Of a stretch of DNA of 64,000 bases, positions 23,169-35,621 are shown piece by piece. Position numbers and translations under genes: made by a program. The stretch spans positions 186,001 to 250,000 of the forward strand of contig MU271157.1 of NCBI GenBank assembly GCA_021432605.1, read 5' to 3'. Each line of letters opens with the position of its first letter. Position 1 is the stretch's first letter. Source of the stretch: Coniochaeta sp. PMI_546 (Eukaryota; Ascomycota; Sordariomycetes; Coniochaetales; Coniochaetaceae). The notes below the pieces were generated by a model. The model was not told the origin of the DNA. It searched no databases and saw only the letters and a list, made by a program, of their open reading frames with translations.

Positions 23169-24199
23169 GCTGAGATCGCAGTTCCTGTCGTTTCAAGAGC
23201 GAAAAGCAGAAGACTTCAGGAGAACAATGCTCTTTTCTATTACATTTTGGAAGAAGAGGAGAACCTAGAAGGGAAGGAACCTAATTCATGTCGGCGAGAG
23301 GCGCCCCCTCGGCATTGAGGGGAGGTGAAGTGAGGAACGTCATTTGAGCCGAAGGAAAGCGAGCGATGCGCTGCGGCATTGAGTCCAAAGGCCGAACCAC
23401 GCTAATGCTCAATTGGGGTTCCAGGTCAGTCCAAGGTGTACTCACCTCGGCTCCTTTAGGTCAGATACACTACAGATGACTCGGCCCAAAGACAACCTAC
23501 GCTTAGATGACAAGCACGATTTCGCCTTACGCACTAATGGTATAAATCAACTAGAATTTTGTAGTTGTAGTCGGACCATCCACTGTCATGCGGTGATCGG
23601 GCTATCAATAGGCGGCCAGAAGCAGGAGGCTGTGCTTCGAAACGTTGAGTGTAACGGACAGCTGCCCTGCCTCGCCAACGAGCCAACGTCCATGTTTGAG
23701 CCTCACCGCGAGCGAGGCGCCGTGCTGTAACGTGTCGATCTTCGCATGATTTCCTCGTCGGCAGTTGGCAGACAAGATGGCCCAGCCTCATTCGGGCGGC
23801 CACCAACGTCGACCAGGATCTCTGTCTGCACGATCAGATCGAAGTGCAGATTGCACGCTGCAAGGGTCCAGATGCCCCTTTGAGGTTGTTGGCTTCTTCC
23901 AGACATGGCGGCACCTCGTGTATGACTTCTGCGCACCAGGTGGATGGTTTGGGTCTGGATAGCGGCACGAAGCACAGGGTCCGCTGACCCTGCGCCTTCG
24001 GGCATCTTATCACGATACCCAACCGATGTTTGGGCTCGTACTGTGTCACTCAAGGCATTCTTGTATGTTCCAAACATGTATATAAAGAAGCCCTGGGTTG
24101 TGTTGAGCGCATATCAGAAGCCAGGTAGAGCTTTCAAACACTGTGACCACTATCATCGCCATTGTCCGAGCTCTCAGACAGTGATACAAGAGAGTCGAC
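23169..24199. other. Divergent promoter region
   Basis: One kilobase lies between the BCKDHA start and the methyltransferase start. Short frames exist but none has family-like sequence. No RNA gene is seen. Confidence 0.65.
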
Positions 24200-25114
24200 A
24201 TGCGGAGGATGCGAACAGCCCCTACCAGCCCACGGCTGGGGCAAAGCATATACGATTCAGCCAACTTCTTTGAACAATATAGCAAATATCCTCGCGCCAA
24301 AAACGGTCTGGAGGGGGCATCCGAATGGCCACTCCTGAAAGCTTTGCTTCCAAAGGACCTGACGGGGTTGACTGTGCTCGATCTCGGCTGCGGTGACGGA
24401 TGGTTCTCACGCTGGGCTGTTGACCGAGGCGCTGCAGCGGTTCTCGCCCTCGACGCCTCGAAGAACATGCTTGGCCGTGCTCGAGAGCTGACAATCCACG
24501 AGAGTCATGGCTGCATCGAGTTTCGCCAGGTTGATATGCAGAATCTTGCACTCGAGGAGGGCACGTTCGATCTCATCTTTAGTGGACTTGCCCTGCACTA
24601 CCCGGACCACCTGGATGAGATCCTTCAAGAACTGCACAAATCCCTCAAACCTGGAGGCGCATTGGTCTTCTCGGTCGAGCATCCAGTCTTCACCGCGCCG
24701 AGGAATCCGGGCTTCGACCGCGACGAGCTGACGGGCCGTACGTACTGGCCGCTCAACGACTACTTCGACGAGGGCAACCGGTCCGTCAGCTGGCTCGGGG
24801 CAAGGGTCAAGAAGCAGCACCACATGGTCCAAACGTGGATCGGAGAGGTTCTCTCAGCTGGGTTTGGTCTCGTCGGCTTGCTTGAATGGGGAGCTACTGA
24901 CGAGGAGTCCCGCAAGCACCCTGACTGGCCGGAGGGTGTCAGTCCGCGGTTCATGATCATCTCGGCGAGGAAGACTTTCAGGAGCAGGACTCTGAGCCGG
25001 GTCGCGACAATGAAAAGGTCGAGACTCAGGAGGGTGGTCAGTTGGGCTCGGAAGGGTGTGCTCCTCTCCAGAAGAATGAGGGCGAAGGGTGCTTGGCAGT
25101 TGATCGAGTCTTAG
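24200..25114 (+). CDS. Class I SAM-dependent methyltransferase
   Basis: This intronless gene encodes 304 residues from the first ATG. Motif I is VLDLGCGDGW (residues 59-68), the acidic loop after beta-2 is ALDASKNML, and motif post-I/II is FDLIFSGLALHY followed by LKPGGALVFSVEHP. This is the Methyltransf_11 fold found in bacterial-type small-molecule methyltransferases (UbiE/SmtA-like). The substrate cannot be inferred. The C-terminal 50 residues are very basic (RSRLRRVVSW, SRRMRAKG) and go beyond the usual domain end; they may be a lineage-specific extension. It is divergent from BCKDHA, but no pathway link is evident. Confidence 0.82.
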   Translation: MRRMRTAPTSPRLGQSIYDSANFFEQYSKYPRAKNGLEGASEWPLLKALLPKDLTGLTVLDLGCGDGWFSRWAVDRGAAAVLALDASKNMLGRARELTIHESHGCIEFRQVDMQNLALEEGTFDLIFSGLALHYPDHLDEILQELHKSLKPGGALVFSVEHPVFTAPRNPGFDRDELTGRTYWPLNDYFDEGNRSVSWLGARVKKQHHMVQTWIGEVLSAGFGLVGLLEWGATDEESRKHPDWPEGVSPRFMIISARKTFRSRTLSRVATMKRSRLRRVVSWARKGVLLSRRMRAKGAWQLIES

Positions 25115-26695
25115 CCGATGGAGATGCTGCTTCTGGAGCGGTCTTGCTTTTATCTCAAGTTCTTCCTATAGATTTTGCTTCCTGTATCTCGTTACAAACG
25201 TAGACTTTTCTCACATAGGGTACAAACACCTGGGCCATGGTTTCGTAAAATTGACTGATACGTGCTCTTAACCCGTTTGCTAGGTACAGTACAACCTGTA
25301 GCGTTCGTCAACAACAGTCACTGGTAGACAATTGCACTCAAGCGTCATGAAGCTTTATTGCACCTTGGCTTGTGTGTCAATAATGTGACTGTAAGGTACC
25401 TTACCACCGGTGTACCTTAAGGTAAGGTGAGGCGAGGTATCTTAACGGAGCGGTTACGGAGACCCACCTATTTGCCAGCACTGGGGATGCACGGGACCCA
25501 AACGGAGACTCACAGCGCTAATGGAAGGTGCCGTGGTCACCTCAATGACATCCAATGGCGCCAGCTGAGCTCGCAATCAAAACGGAGGGTGTCTCACCAC
25601 CACCTCAGGCGCATGGATCTTGAACCCAACACATGCATCTGTTGGACTCCCGCCGCTCTTCCCAAATACCCACCTTACCTTATCCTACTCACAGTTCCAT
25701 GTGTGCCATATCCGATTTTGGTCAGCGCAACGAAACCAGCAATACCGGGCGTCCATGACCGGTTCTCCCTTTTTCTAATTCGCCTGCGCAATAGGACATC
25801 TGAGCACGAACTGAGTGTCGTCACCCGTCACGCCGCCGCGTTCTCGTTGTCCGCCGTTTGCCGCCTGCCTCATGGCGTAAATTCATGGCAGACCGAAGCT
25901 CCGCAACCTATTCGCGCTCCGATCACCCATCGCGCCTGCCCGATACTGCGACTGCGACTGCAAACAACGTAACTTCTTTGTCAAGGTACTTTACAAACGT
26001 CCTGCTTCCTCTGCTGTTCTTCTTCCCTTGCCCTCTTCGCGCACCAGCTCGTCTTCCTTCCTAGCATTGTCCCTTCCTATCCTGGCCCCGCTGCATCCTC
26101 AGAGCCGTCCATCATCAGCCCGATCCCGGAGTCAGGCACCTTGAACGAAAGCATAAACCGGACAGTACAACAAGAAGAAGAAAAAAAGAAGAAGAAAACC
26201 ACAAGGCGGTGGTAGAGTCTATGCGAGAAAGGAATGCAACATCCAGTGTCGTGATCTGATCTGCCCTCCGTCATTCAAACCATATGCGGGTCGGCAGCTG
26301 AGAGCATCAGGCCTTGGGTTGTGTACAGAGAGTCGAAGGGGAAGTGGGATTCTTTCTCCGCCTGCCGTGAAACATCTGGAAAACACAAAACCGGACAACG
26401 CAAGGACAACGCAAGGCCACTCGCAAAAGACATCACTTTGGCGAAGTGGCTCACCGCAGCCACAGCCTTGACTGACGAATCCACTCTCCTCGCCTCTGCC
26501 TATCTAATCGCAACCTTCTTCCACGACCTCTATCAACCTTGATTATTTGTGTCGTCAGACCACACACTACCCACTCCGCCAGCAGAAGTTCATTGCAACC
26601 TCGTATGCCCCAGGAAATCAAACAGAACGTCCCCTCATCCCGCATACACACCTCACTCTTGATGTTGCCTCTACTGAGCGATCACTTATTTACTC
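25115..26695. other. Intergenic region and leader of UFD4
   Basis: No gene is seen in these 1.6 kb. They include the motif block at 25391-25446 and a GAA-rich run near 26170-26200. Confidence 0.6.
25391..25446. repeat. GGTAAGGTACC-type intergenic motif, copy 2
   Basis: The block contains inverted and direct GTAAGGTACCTTAC and TACCTTAAGGTAAGGTGAGG units, able to form a short hairpin. Confidence 0.7.
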
Positions 26696-29600
26696 ATGTC
26701 GCTTAGAGTCACCAGAGCGTCAGCCCGTCAAGCAGCGAGCCAGGCAGCCTCATCCAACCCACCTGCTCCCGTTGCGGCCACCGACCCTGGAACTGCTGCT
26801 TCGCCGTCCTCCGGCCCCGGAGTATCAGCTGCACCTGCCACCCCGATTCCTGCCCAATCGAAATCGAGAAAGCGGAAGAACCCCGTCGAGCAACCAAGTT
26901 CGCCGCCAGCTTCCGTCGAGCAATCTGCTTCTTCGTCCCGCCGGTCGAAGCGACAGAGGGTGACTCAACCGCCACCTCCACCTCCACCTCCTGCACTACA
27001 ACCACCCCCGCAAGCTACTTTGGCACGTCGCAAGAAAGGAAAAGCGCCGGCAGTTATGTCGAGTCCAGAGTAAGTAGCTGGCCGCGACTGACCACGTCTT
27101 CGACTTGTCACGGAGCCCCTTCTGACATTTATGTGCTATAGTTCGTCAGCAAGTCCCTCTAACCAACCAGGCACATCGGCCTCATCCAGTCGGCGATCTA
27201 GCCGTCACAAGAAGGCATCCGAGGCCACCCAGGGTACGTCTCCTCATCCTCCTCGTGTAGGTGCTCGGAATCTCACAATAGACTCCGAAGACCCAACATC
27301 CAGATCGGGGTCGGGCCGTCGGTCGAAGAAGACCCGGAATGAAGCAGACCACGATGTTGTGATGACAGGAACAGACGAGCACGAAAAAGGGTCACCTCCG
27401 CCTCCACCGCCTCCACCTCCTCCCGACGACGAACATCATGGTGACGAGAGTGACGAGAACGACGAAGACGAACCTCGATACGACGAAGATGATGAAGATG
27501 ATGGAGACCCATTTGGTGTACTTGGCGGGCATGGTGGTGGATCTGGCCATAGTCTTTCCAGTACTCTGCGGGCATTGTCAGGAATGATGTCGGGTATATC
27601 ATCGAGGCTCCGCGAGATCCTCAGCAATCTGCGTCAAAAGGACGACCCTTCCAGTCAGCTGATTGCCTTGCAAGAGCTGTCCGAGATACTTCTCGTCTCC
27701 AACGAGGATAACCTGTCCGGACACTTCTCGCCTGATGCATTCGTCAAAGAGCTAGTATCTCTGATGCAACCCAACGAGCTCACTGGCGAAGAGAACCCCG
27801 AGATCATGCTGCTGGCCTGCCGTTGTCTTGCTAACTTAATGGAGGCACTGCCAGCCAGTACAGCTAATGTCGTGTACGGTGGCGCTGTGCCTGTTCTCTG
27901 CCAGAAACTGCTCGAGATCTCGTTCATCGACCTTGCAGAGCAGGCTCTCAGCACTCTGGAGAAGATCTCGTCTGAATACCCAACAAGCATCGTTCGCGAG
28001 GGCGGGTTGACCGCGTGTCTGTCATATCTCGAATTTTTCGCAACGAGCACGCAGAGGGTAGCTGTGACAACAGCCGCGAACTGCTGTCGCAACATACCAG
28101 AAGATTCGTTCCCCGTTGTCCGAGAGGTTATGCCCACGCTGCTCAACGTTCTGGGCAGCAATGACCCGAAAGTTGTAGAGCAAGCTTCGCTCTGCGTATC
28201 GAGGATTGTGGAGAGCTTCAAGTATCAACCATCCAAGCTCGAGGAACTGGTGAGCGTCGACCTCCTCAAGGTTGTCCTTCGCCTCCTGCTCCCCGGTACA
28301 ACAAACCTCATCGGGCCAAACATTCACACCCAGTTCCTCCGCGTCTTAGCCTTCACAGCTCGTGCCAGCCCACGCCTGTCCGCCGAACTTTTCAAGATGA
28401 ATGTGGTGGAGACCTTATACCAGATCCTTACAGGCGTCTCGCCTCCAAGTGGCACGGAAGATGTCGCTTCTAAGCTTGACAGTGTGCTTATTATGCAGGC
28501 TTTGATCCATCGGCCACGCGAGCAGATTCTAGAGACGCTTAACGTCATCTGCGAGCTTCTCCCAAGCCTTCCCAGGGCGGCAGACCCGGCCTCAGGGGAC
28601 TTCGTGGAGATGAACTTGCCCGGTGAGCCGATCACTCCATCTTCTCTTGGACCAAGGAAGAAGTCTTCCAACGAGAAGAGGATTGAACTCCTAGAAGGCT
28701 GTAAAACAGAGGTTCGGCGTTTTGCCCTTATTCTGTTCCCGACGCTCACGGACGCCTTTTCCAGCACCGTCAATCTCAGTGTGCGACAGAAGGTCTTGAC
28801 CGCTCATTTGAAGATGCTGTCAAACCTTGACGTCGACATCCTCGTCGAAGCACTAAAGGCAGTCCCGTATGCGTCGTTCCTTGCCTCCATTCTATCGCAG
28901 CAGGATCACCCCTCACTCGTCATGTACGCCCTCCAGGCGACAGAGTTGCTAATGAGCCGACTTGATAACATCTACCGGTATCAGTTGTACCGAGAGGGAG
29001 TCATCGCCGAAATCACCAAGCTTTCTACCGAAGTGATCGAACCGGAGCCAAGCACTGGAGCAAGTGACCATCATGATCCGGAAGCTCAGCAAGGAGCTTC
29101 AGCAGATCTAGAGGACCATTCTGAATCCGAGCATGACGAGTCGGAAGATGAGGACGACGACCACTCGCACCACTCCTCCGAAGACGAACATGACGAGCAT
29201 GATGACCATGACGATGACAACGAAGACGACAACGAAGATGAGAACGAAATGCATCACGATGACGGTTCCGCCTCGCCTGTCAGCTCGGAGGGTTCCACTA
29301 TGTCTATCGATGGTCCCCCAAGACATTTCATCTCGGACTTCCCATCCATGAAGTCTAGGATCTCTGAAGTTGCGAAGAAATTCCTCGAGGTCCACGAGAC
29401 GGAGAAGCAAGGAAAAGCCATGAAGAAGAAGGCTACGAAGATCCTGACGAGCTTGTCCACACTTGCCGGTGAGATCGAGGCTTTCTACCTGCAGCGCACC
29501 TCTTCGACAAGTCTGCCCGTGGATGGGGGTATCGAGCTCTTCAAAAAGCTGGCCAGCTTTTTCGACACCGACGCCTTGGAGAGTGTGACAAGTGCAGAGT

Positions 29601-32600
29601 TGCTCGCATCAGGGGTCGTGAGAGTTCTGGAACAAGTCTTTAGCAACCCTGACAGGGAGCTTGCAGTAGCGGCGCAGTCTGCGTTCCTCCAAGTATTTAT
29701 GGGATACTCGGTGAAGTCCAAGCCCAAGACTGCGACGGCTGATTCTCCCGCGACGCCGTTTAGCGTCATGATCCACAAACTGCAAGACCTCCTAAGTAGG
29801 TCAGAGCATTTCGAGGTCATGACGGTGCACCACAACGCGTTTGACGGAAATCGTAGCAGCGCTGCGTCCATGTTAGCCAAGCAGATACGCCTCAAGCTTG
29901 TTGCGGATGATGATTCGGATATCCCTCGGCCCTACCGCCAGATCTTGGTGTCAATCCACGCCATTACGACTTTCAAGTCATTGGACGACTATCTACGACC
30001 CCGCATCAGCCTGTCGGAGCGCCCTCGCGGCTCGTCTCGGAGGGACGCCGTGTCAAGAGCACTCGCCGCAATGGCTGGAGCCGGAATTCCTTTTAGTGCC
30101 GCCGAAGCTCGACTTGCAGGGAGGTTGCATCCCCCATCCATGCCAACTCCGCCCCCGCCTCCACCGGCGGCGCCACAAGCCTCCGGGTCTCGCTCTGCTA
30201 GGAAAACGAAGACCAAGTCCGAAGCAGATGCGCCAGCCACTCCAGAGCCTTCGTCGTCCAAGGACAAGACCAGCTTGCGCAGATCGAGCCGCCGGCAGGT
30301 TCTCTCGGAGGGCGCTCCTCAACGCCCACCACCTGAGGATGAAGATGACTTGGACAATGCATTGGAATGTGCAGACGAGAAGCAGCTATTGGATGATGAG
30401 GATATGGCTGAGACCGATCACAGTGCGCTCAACGTCCTGCGAGACCTTGATGAGGGGATGGACGATGCGCCAACGCCTGAGGATCCGTCTGCCGTCAATC
30501 TTGAAGTTGCCGCAGGTGGGAAAATTACTGCACGCAAGGAAGACGGGACCAGGGTCCCGACTCCTTCACAGGCGCGTACTACGGCGACGCTGCCGAGCCG
30601 CAGCAGCGCGCTGGCAGCTGCTTTGGCCAACTCTCCGTCACCATCAACGCCCTCAAGGCCATTATCCTATTCCGGGGCGCTTCAATCGACACCACAGGAC
30701 TGGCACATTGAGTTCAGTATCGAGGGCAAAATGATCCCCAACGAGACAACCATCTACCGTGCCGTCCACCGATCACCCTTGTCTGCAGAAGAGCAGACCC
30801 GGTCCAATGTGTGGACCAACACACACACAATAAAGTTCAAGCGAGTGCCTGGTCCTCCTCCGGCGGAGTCTATTGCCTTCGGCGCTTCCTTCGACGGTGC
30901 TGCGGAAACAGAGGAGGGTGCCACCCCCGGATCTCTGGCGAAGCACCCGACAACGGCTTCCATTCTCCGTCTTTTGAAGATGCTGCACGACCTGAACGCC
31001 AATATTGACGACGTGATTGCTGAGAACAAGGACACACTCAAGATAAACGTGGAGCCGCTTTCGCAGTTCGTCAACACGAAGCTTACCGCGAAGCTAAACC
31101 GTCAACTGGAGGAACCGCTGATTGTGGCGAGCAACTGTTTGCCAAGCTGGAGCGAAGATCTGGCAAGGCTCTACCCTTTCCTGTTTCCGTTCGAGACGCG
31201 TCATTTGTTTTTGCAATCCACGTCATTCGGATATGCCAGGTCTATGACTCGGTGGCAGAACGCACAGTCACAGGAGGAGTCAAGGCGTGACCGCCGCGAC
31301 GAGCGACCCTTCTTGGGGCGTCTTCAGCGGCAAAAGGTCCGGATCTCACGATCTAAAATCCTCGAGTCTGCGATAAAGGTCATGGAGCTCTACGGGGCTT
31401 CACAGAGCATTCTCGAGGTGGAGTATTTCGAGGAGGTCGGAACTGGACTCGGGCCTACTCTGGAGTTCTACTCGACTGTGTCAAAAGAGTTCTCCAAGAA
31501 GAAGTTGAAGCTCTGGCGGGACAATGACCCTGGCGAGGGTGACGAGTTTGTCAATGGGCCGAACGGACTATTTCCTCGGCCATGGAGCAATGACTTTCTG
31601 ATTTCGGAAGACGGCGAGAAGATCCTCCAACTCTTCAAGATGCTTGGCAAGTTTGTTGCGCGGTCCATGATAGACTCTCGCATCATCGACATCAACTTCA
31701 ACCCCATCTTCTTCCGCATTGGAGACGAGACTTCCGGTGTGCGCCCGTCCCTGGGCGCGGTCAAAGCGGTCGACCCGATGCTGGCTAAGGCACTGAGTCT
31801 GATTAAGAAGTTTGCCATTGCGAAGAAGGAGATTGACGAAGACCCGAACCGCACGCCCGCTCAAAAAGTTGCCGACACGGAGAAGGTCGTTCTTAACAAC
31901 ACCAGGATCGACGACTTGTGCCTCGACTTCACATTGCCCGGATTCCCGGAGATTGAGCTGGTGCCGAACGGCGCCCAGATGTCGTTGAGCATGGAGAACG
32001 TCGACCTGTACCTGGAAAAGGTTATCGACATGACCTTGGGTGCTGGCGTGCGCCGCCAAGTCGACGCTTTCCGCACCGGATTCTCTCAGGTCTTCCCGTA
32101 CTCGGCTCTGAGCGCCTTTACTCCGGATGAGCTTTGCACCCTGTTTGGTAGAACCGATGAGGATTGGAGCATTGAGAGTACGTTCTGTTCCCTTCATTCA
32201 CAGTCTAGGCTTTTACTAATGTCAAGTAGCACTTATGGATTCTGTCAAGGCCGATCACGGTTACAACATGGACAGCAAGAGCGTCAAGAATCTGCTGCAG
32301 ACCATGAGCGAGATGACTCCCTCTCAACGGCGCGAGTTCTTGCAGTTCACGACCGGAAGCCCCAAGCTGCCCATCGGTGGTAAGTTGACACTATTTTGTG
32401 TGATGGCTTAGTGAAATGCTTGCTAATCCCTCTCTATAGGCTTCAAGAGTCTCACGCCGATGTTCACGGTGGTCTGCAAGCCAAGCGAGGCGCCGTACTC
32501 GTCGGACGACTATCTTCCTAGCGTCATGACGTGCGTCAACTACCTGAAGCTGCCCGATTACACAGATATCAGCGTCATGAGGCGGCAGCTGTTTATGGCT

Positions 32601-32636
32601 ATCAAGGAGGGCCAAGGTGCCTTCCATCTTTCTTGA
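26696..32636 (+). CDS. UFD4: HECT-type E3 ubiquitin ligase Ufd4/TRIP12 family
   Basis: Four exons (26696-27069, 27142-32177, 32230-32379, 32440-32636) give 1918 residues, all in frame. Ufd4 is the HECT ligase of the ubiquitin-fusion degradation pathway and also acts with Ubr1 on N-degron substrates. The N-terminus is basic, Ser/Pro-rich and nuclear-signal-like ([12 protein letters not shown]). Armadillo-type helical repeats cover about 260-740. A Asp/Glu/His-rich acidic tract follows (about 780-840), then a long disordered linker with further acidic patches. The HECT domain occupies about 1534-1918, with [19 protein letters not shown], and ends in FHLS. The catalytic cysteine lies in [10 protein letters not shown] (about C1885), encoded by the last exon. 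The last two introns are easily missed, since the long frame reads on into the first of them and stops at 32383. Confidence 0.93.
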
Positions 32637-33244
32637 GTGCGGAGGACATTCACCAGATTACCCCTATTTTGTAATTCATCATCGTTTCGTTTGGGCCCGC
32701 CCGTCTTCGGGCTGGACGGCCCCCATTTCTCTTTCGCAAAGTCCCGACTTGAAGTCGTCATGACATAATGATCTGGCTGGGAAGGGTTGGGAAAGGGATT
32801 TTATCGTTTGCACAGTTGTTACGAGAAGCAGCAAGGGAGAAAAAAAAAGCATATCTCGTGGCGCACTCAAGTATTTGCTTGCATGCATGGAAAAGGGGAC
32901 TGTATGGACAACTTTTTTCAGCTGGACCAGTTTACCCCCCGGAATTCACATTGACCGCAGACACGTTCCGCACACGGTGACGCGGAGAACAGAACTAACA
33001 AGAGGGTAAAGGTAGGAGGAGATGGAAGGGTTTGAGGAAGCGCTGCGTTGGGCAGCGATCATTTTTGACTCGGAGGACGAGTAGTGAGACAGAGATAGAA
33101 TGGCAAATGTGGTCTCCTCAAGCTCACTTGTGACGACAGACCAGTGCTTAGCAAGCCTTTCTTCCGTGTCCATGGGTATCAACTTTGCAATAATCGTCGT
33201 TATAATACAACACGTAGATCCTACACCACTTCCACTTCCATATC
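32637..33244. other. Convergent 3' intergenic region
   Basis: The spacer lies between the ends of UFD4 and the EngB-like gene. It is unremarkable and no gene is seen. Confidence 0.7.
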
Positions 33245-34501
33245 TTACGCCCTTACCTCGTACCTCCCAGAGGTGCTCGAGCCGCGCCACTGCAGCTCCT
33301 CGAACGGCACAATCCTCTGCGCAGGCTTCTCAACCACCACCCTCCCCACCTCCCTCGTGTCCTCCACCAGGCCAGCCATCCTCGCAATCGCGAACCTCGC
33401 CCCCTCAACACCCGTCCCCCCATTCCTCGGATCTCCCGCCCCCGTAACCCAGATCTCCCTCTCCCACCCCCTACCCTCCGTCCAGGCAACACTCCCCCTC
33501 TCCAAATCCCTCAACAAATCCCACACCCGCTCACACATCCTTCCAACCTCCTCCACCCCCTTTGTCCCATCGCCGTCGCGACCTACCACCCCATAGCCAA
33601 GCTTATCAGCCTTGGTCAGGACGACGGCGGTCCGGACGTCGGCGTCCCGGAGGAGGCGCAGGACCAGGCGGTCGCCGTCCTTTATCCCCGCCACGGCATC
33701 GATGAGCAGCACGGCGCCGCGGAGCATCTTGCGGCGCGAGAGGTATTTGCTTATCTCCACGCCCCACTCCTCGCGGCTGTTCTGGCCGTAGCCCGGCATG
33801 TCCATCAGGACCAGGGCGGCGGCGGGGGTGGGGTCGTGGTTGCGGGCGGCTAGGAGGCGGCGCTCGGAGCGGGTTGTTGCTGGGCCTTTGGTGGTGGTGG
33901 AGGTGGTGGTGGTGTTCTTTGGGGGTGGGGAAGTGGGGAGGCCGAAGGCGTAGCGGTTTAGGGTGCGGGTGCAGCCTGCTTTGGAGGAGGTTATGGCGAG
34001 GCCTTTGATGTTGGACCCGGGGAGGGACTTTTGCTTCTTGGCGGAGGAGACGTTGGAGCCGTGGCTGCGGCCGGCGGAGGAGGAGGGTATGCCGGCCAGG
34101 GCGTTTATGAGGGTCGATTTGCCGACGTTGGAGCGGCCTAGGAGGCAGATCTCGGGGACGCGGGTGTTGATTGGCAGGTTGAGGAAGCGCGGGGCGGAGT
34201 AGAGGAAGCGAGGTGGGGGGGTGGTGAGGATCGTTGTCGAGGTTGAGAGGAGGGAGGAGGAGACGGGGGGTGCGGGGATCGGGGTGCGGAGGGGGTTGTT
34301 TGAGGGCGAGGGGAGGAAGGAGAGAGGTGCTGAGGGTGGTTGTGGTGAGGATGGTGTGGGTTGAGGTGAGGTGAGGGTCGCTGAGGAGGTTGAGAGGTGT
34401 CGGCGGGGGATGAATATCGACTGGTAGATGGTCTGTTGGAGGAGGAGACACCGCATTGGCGCTGGCATGGCCAGGAGTTGGGACTCTATCGTGCGAATCA
34501 T
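33245..34501 (-). CDS. Mitochondrial EngB/YihA-type GTPase (Mrx8-like)
   Basis: A single exon encodes 418 residues. The first 110 residues are Ser/Thr/Pro-rich with RRHLSTSS, a mitochondrial targeting type. The G1 loop is GRSNVGKST (122-130), G2 lies around GCTRTLN (176-182), G3 is DMPGYG (234-239) and G4 is TKAD (296-299). All match the EngB subfamily, which assists large ribosomal subunit assembly in bacteria. The yeast relative Mrx8 associates with mitochondrial gene expression. Two low-complexity insertions are unusual: one between G1 and G2 (about 139-167), and a Thr-rich one between G2 and G3 (about 190-226). The gene is divergent from FMC1, with 327 bases between the start codons. Confidence 0.88.
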   Translation of the reverse strand: MIRTIESQLLAMPAPMRCLLLQQTIYQSIFIPRRHLSTSSATLTSPQPTPSSPQPPSAPLSFLPSPSNNPLRTPIPAPPVSSSLLSTSTTILTTPPPRFLYSAPRFLNLPINTRVPEICLLGRSNVGKSTLINALAGIPSSSAGRSHGSNVSSAKKQKSLPGSNIKGLAITSSKAGCTRTLNRYAFGLPTSPPPKNTTTTSTTTKGPATTRSERRLLAARNHDPTPAAALVLMDMPGYGQNSREEWGVEISKYLSRRKMLRGAVLLIDAVAGIKDGDRLVLRLLRDADVRTAVVLTKADKLGYGVVGRDGDGTKGVEEVGRMCERVWDLLRDLERGSVAWTEGRGWEREIWVTGAGDPRNGGTGVEGARFAIARMAGLVEDTREVGRVVVEKPAQRIVPFEELQWRGSSTSGRYEVRA

Positions 34502-34828
34502 GGTTGTCGTGGTTGGAAATATCGAGGTAGTCGACCTCGAACCTGTCCTATGGTTGTGTATAAGTGTACTAGAGGTATGTAGTCTCGGCGCCAGAATTTC
34601 TCTGGCGTAACAATGTCGTCGGCCGAAAGAAGTCCGAGCACCGATCTTACGCCCGGAGCGGGAGCTAGTCGTAAAAGGGTTAGCGTCCAGGTCCCTGTAG
34701 CAATTACTTCATTATCGCATATAGACATTCAAACTTCTGCTCCATCTAGTCTACGGTCCATTGGTTACTCGAACGCTCCAATTCTGTTCGTCTCTCCAAC
34801 AGCCGATACACTCCAATATTGCACCAAA
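34502..34828. promoter_or_regulatory. Shared divergent promoter, EngB-like gene and FMC1
   Basis: A 327-base spacer lies between two divergent mitochondrial-function genes, which makes co-regulation plausible. An in-frame ATG at 34613 would extend FMC1 by 72 residues, but the added sequence is not family-like. Confidence 0.5.
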
Positions 34829-35158
34829 ATGTCGACGACAAATGCAACCCGTCTGCGGTCAGTCTACCGCAACATCCTCCGCGAACTGCCCCCACGACCT
34901 CTCCTCGCCTCTCCCCCGGCGCCACTGCACAAGCGCATCCGCGACAACTTCCGCGAAACGCCGTCGGACTCAAGCATAGCGGTCGCACACGCCGAGCAAT
35001 TCCTCGCCTACATGCGCGCCCAGCGTACATACGTCCAGCTGCTCGAGCGGTACAATCCGAGCCTGGACATGGACGAGGAGGAGCGCGTCCGCCTGACGGC
35101 CAGGAGGGTCGGCATGGACTTGCCGCCTGAGTTTATGAGTGATAAGAGTGGGAAGTGA
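34829..35158 (+). CDS. FMC1: ATP synthase assembly factor FMC1, LYR-like
   Basis: The product has 109 residues starting MSTTNATRLRSVYRNILREL. Fmc1 is a small matrix protein needed for F1-ATPase assembly with Atp12, especially at high temperature. The N-terminal helix with LRSVYRNILREL is the LYR-type (complex 1) signature. The region HAEQFLAYMRAQRTYVQLLE and the ending YNPSLDMDEEERVRLTARRV fit the family length and layout. The ATG at 34829 (context AAAATGTCG) was preferred over the in-frame 34613 ATG because it gives the family's usual size. Confidence 0.88.
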   Translation: MSTTNATRLRSVYRNILRELPPRPLLASPPAPLHKRIRDNFRETPSDSSIAVAHAEQFLAYMRAQRTYVQLLERYNPSLDMDEEERVRLTARRVGMDLPPEFMSDKSGK

Positions 35159-35621
35159 GGGTGCTCCTGTGGCGTTCTATATGGATAGGAACAACAAGAC
35201 CTGGAGTATAATGTGTCTGTCTTCTCTGATCGGAGATAAGGCGTACGTTCTGGATATCTTGACTGCTTGACGACCGGAGCATAATCCTCGGGCCCACGGT
35301 TGTCTTAGACCAGCCTTCCGAAGGGTTCACGACGAGGGTACCAGCAGGAGCTACACGGCTTGAATCTTCTATCATACAGGCAATGGATTGTCGCTATGTG
35401 ACGTTTCGAAGATGGAGTAGAGCCTGGGTTGTCTCTAAGAACAAAGTGACGGAGCGAGAATTTGATCAGGAAGAGCTGTACATCACTCCCTCCTGCGAAG
35501 GCATAGGCTGAGCCTGACGACACTGGATGTATGATTAGGTGTACATATGTATCTTTATGATGAGACATCACACGGATATGCAGGCAGATTCTGTCCCTGG
35601 TGCTGAACACAAAATCTACAT
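35159..35621. other. Convergent 3' intergenic region
   Basis: The spacer lies between FMC1 and SWF1, which are convergent. No gene is seen. Confidence 0.7.

Noticed and set aside
29898-30734. 278-codon plus-strand frame within UFD4
   Set aside because: Alternative frame of the disordered UFD4 linker; the HECT gene frame is continuous across it.
34613-34828. N-terminal extension of FMC1 from an upstream in-frame ATG
   Set aside because: Adds 72 non-family residues; the start at 34829 gives the usual Fmc1 length and a better context.
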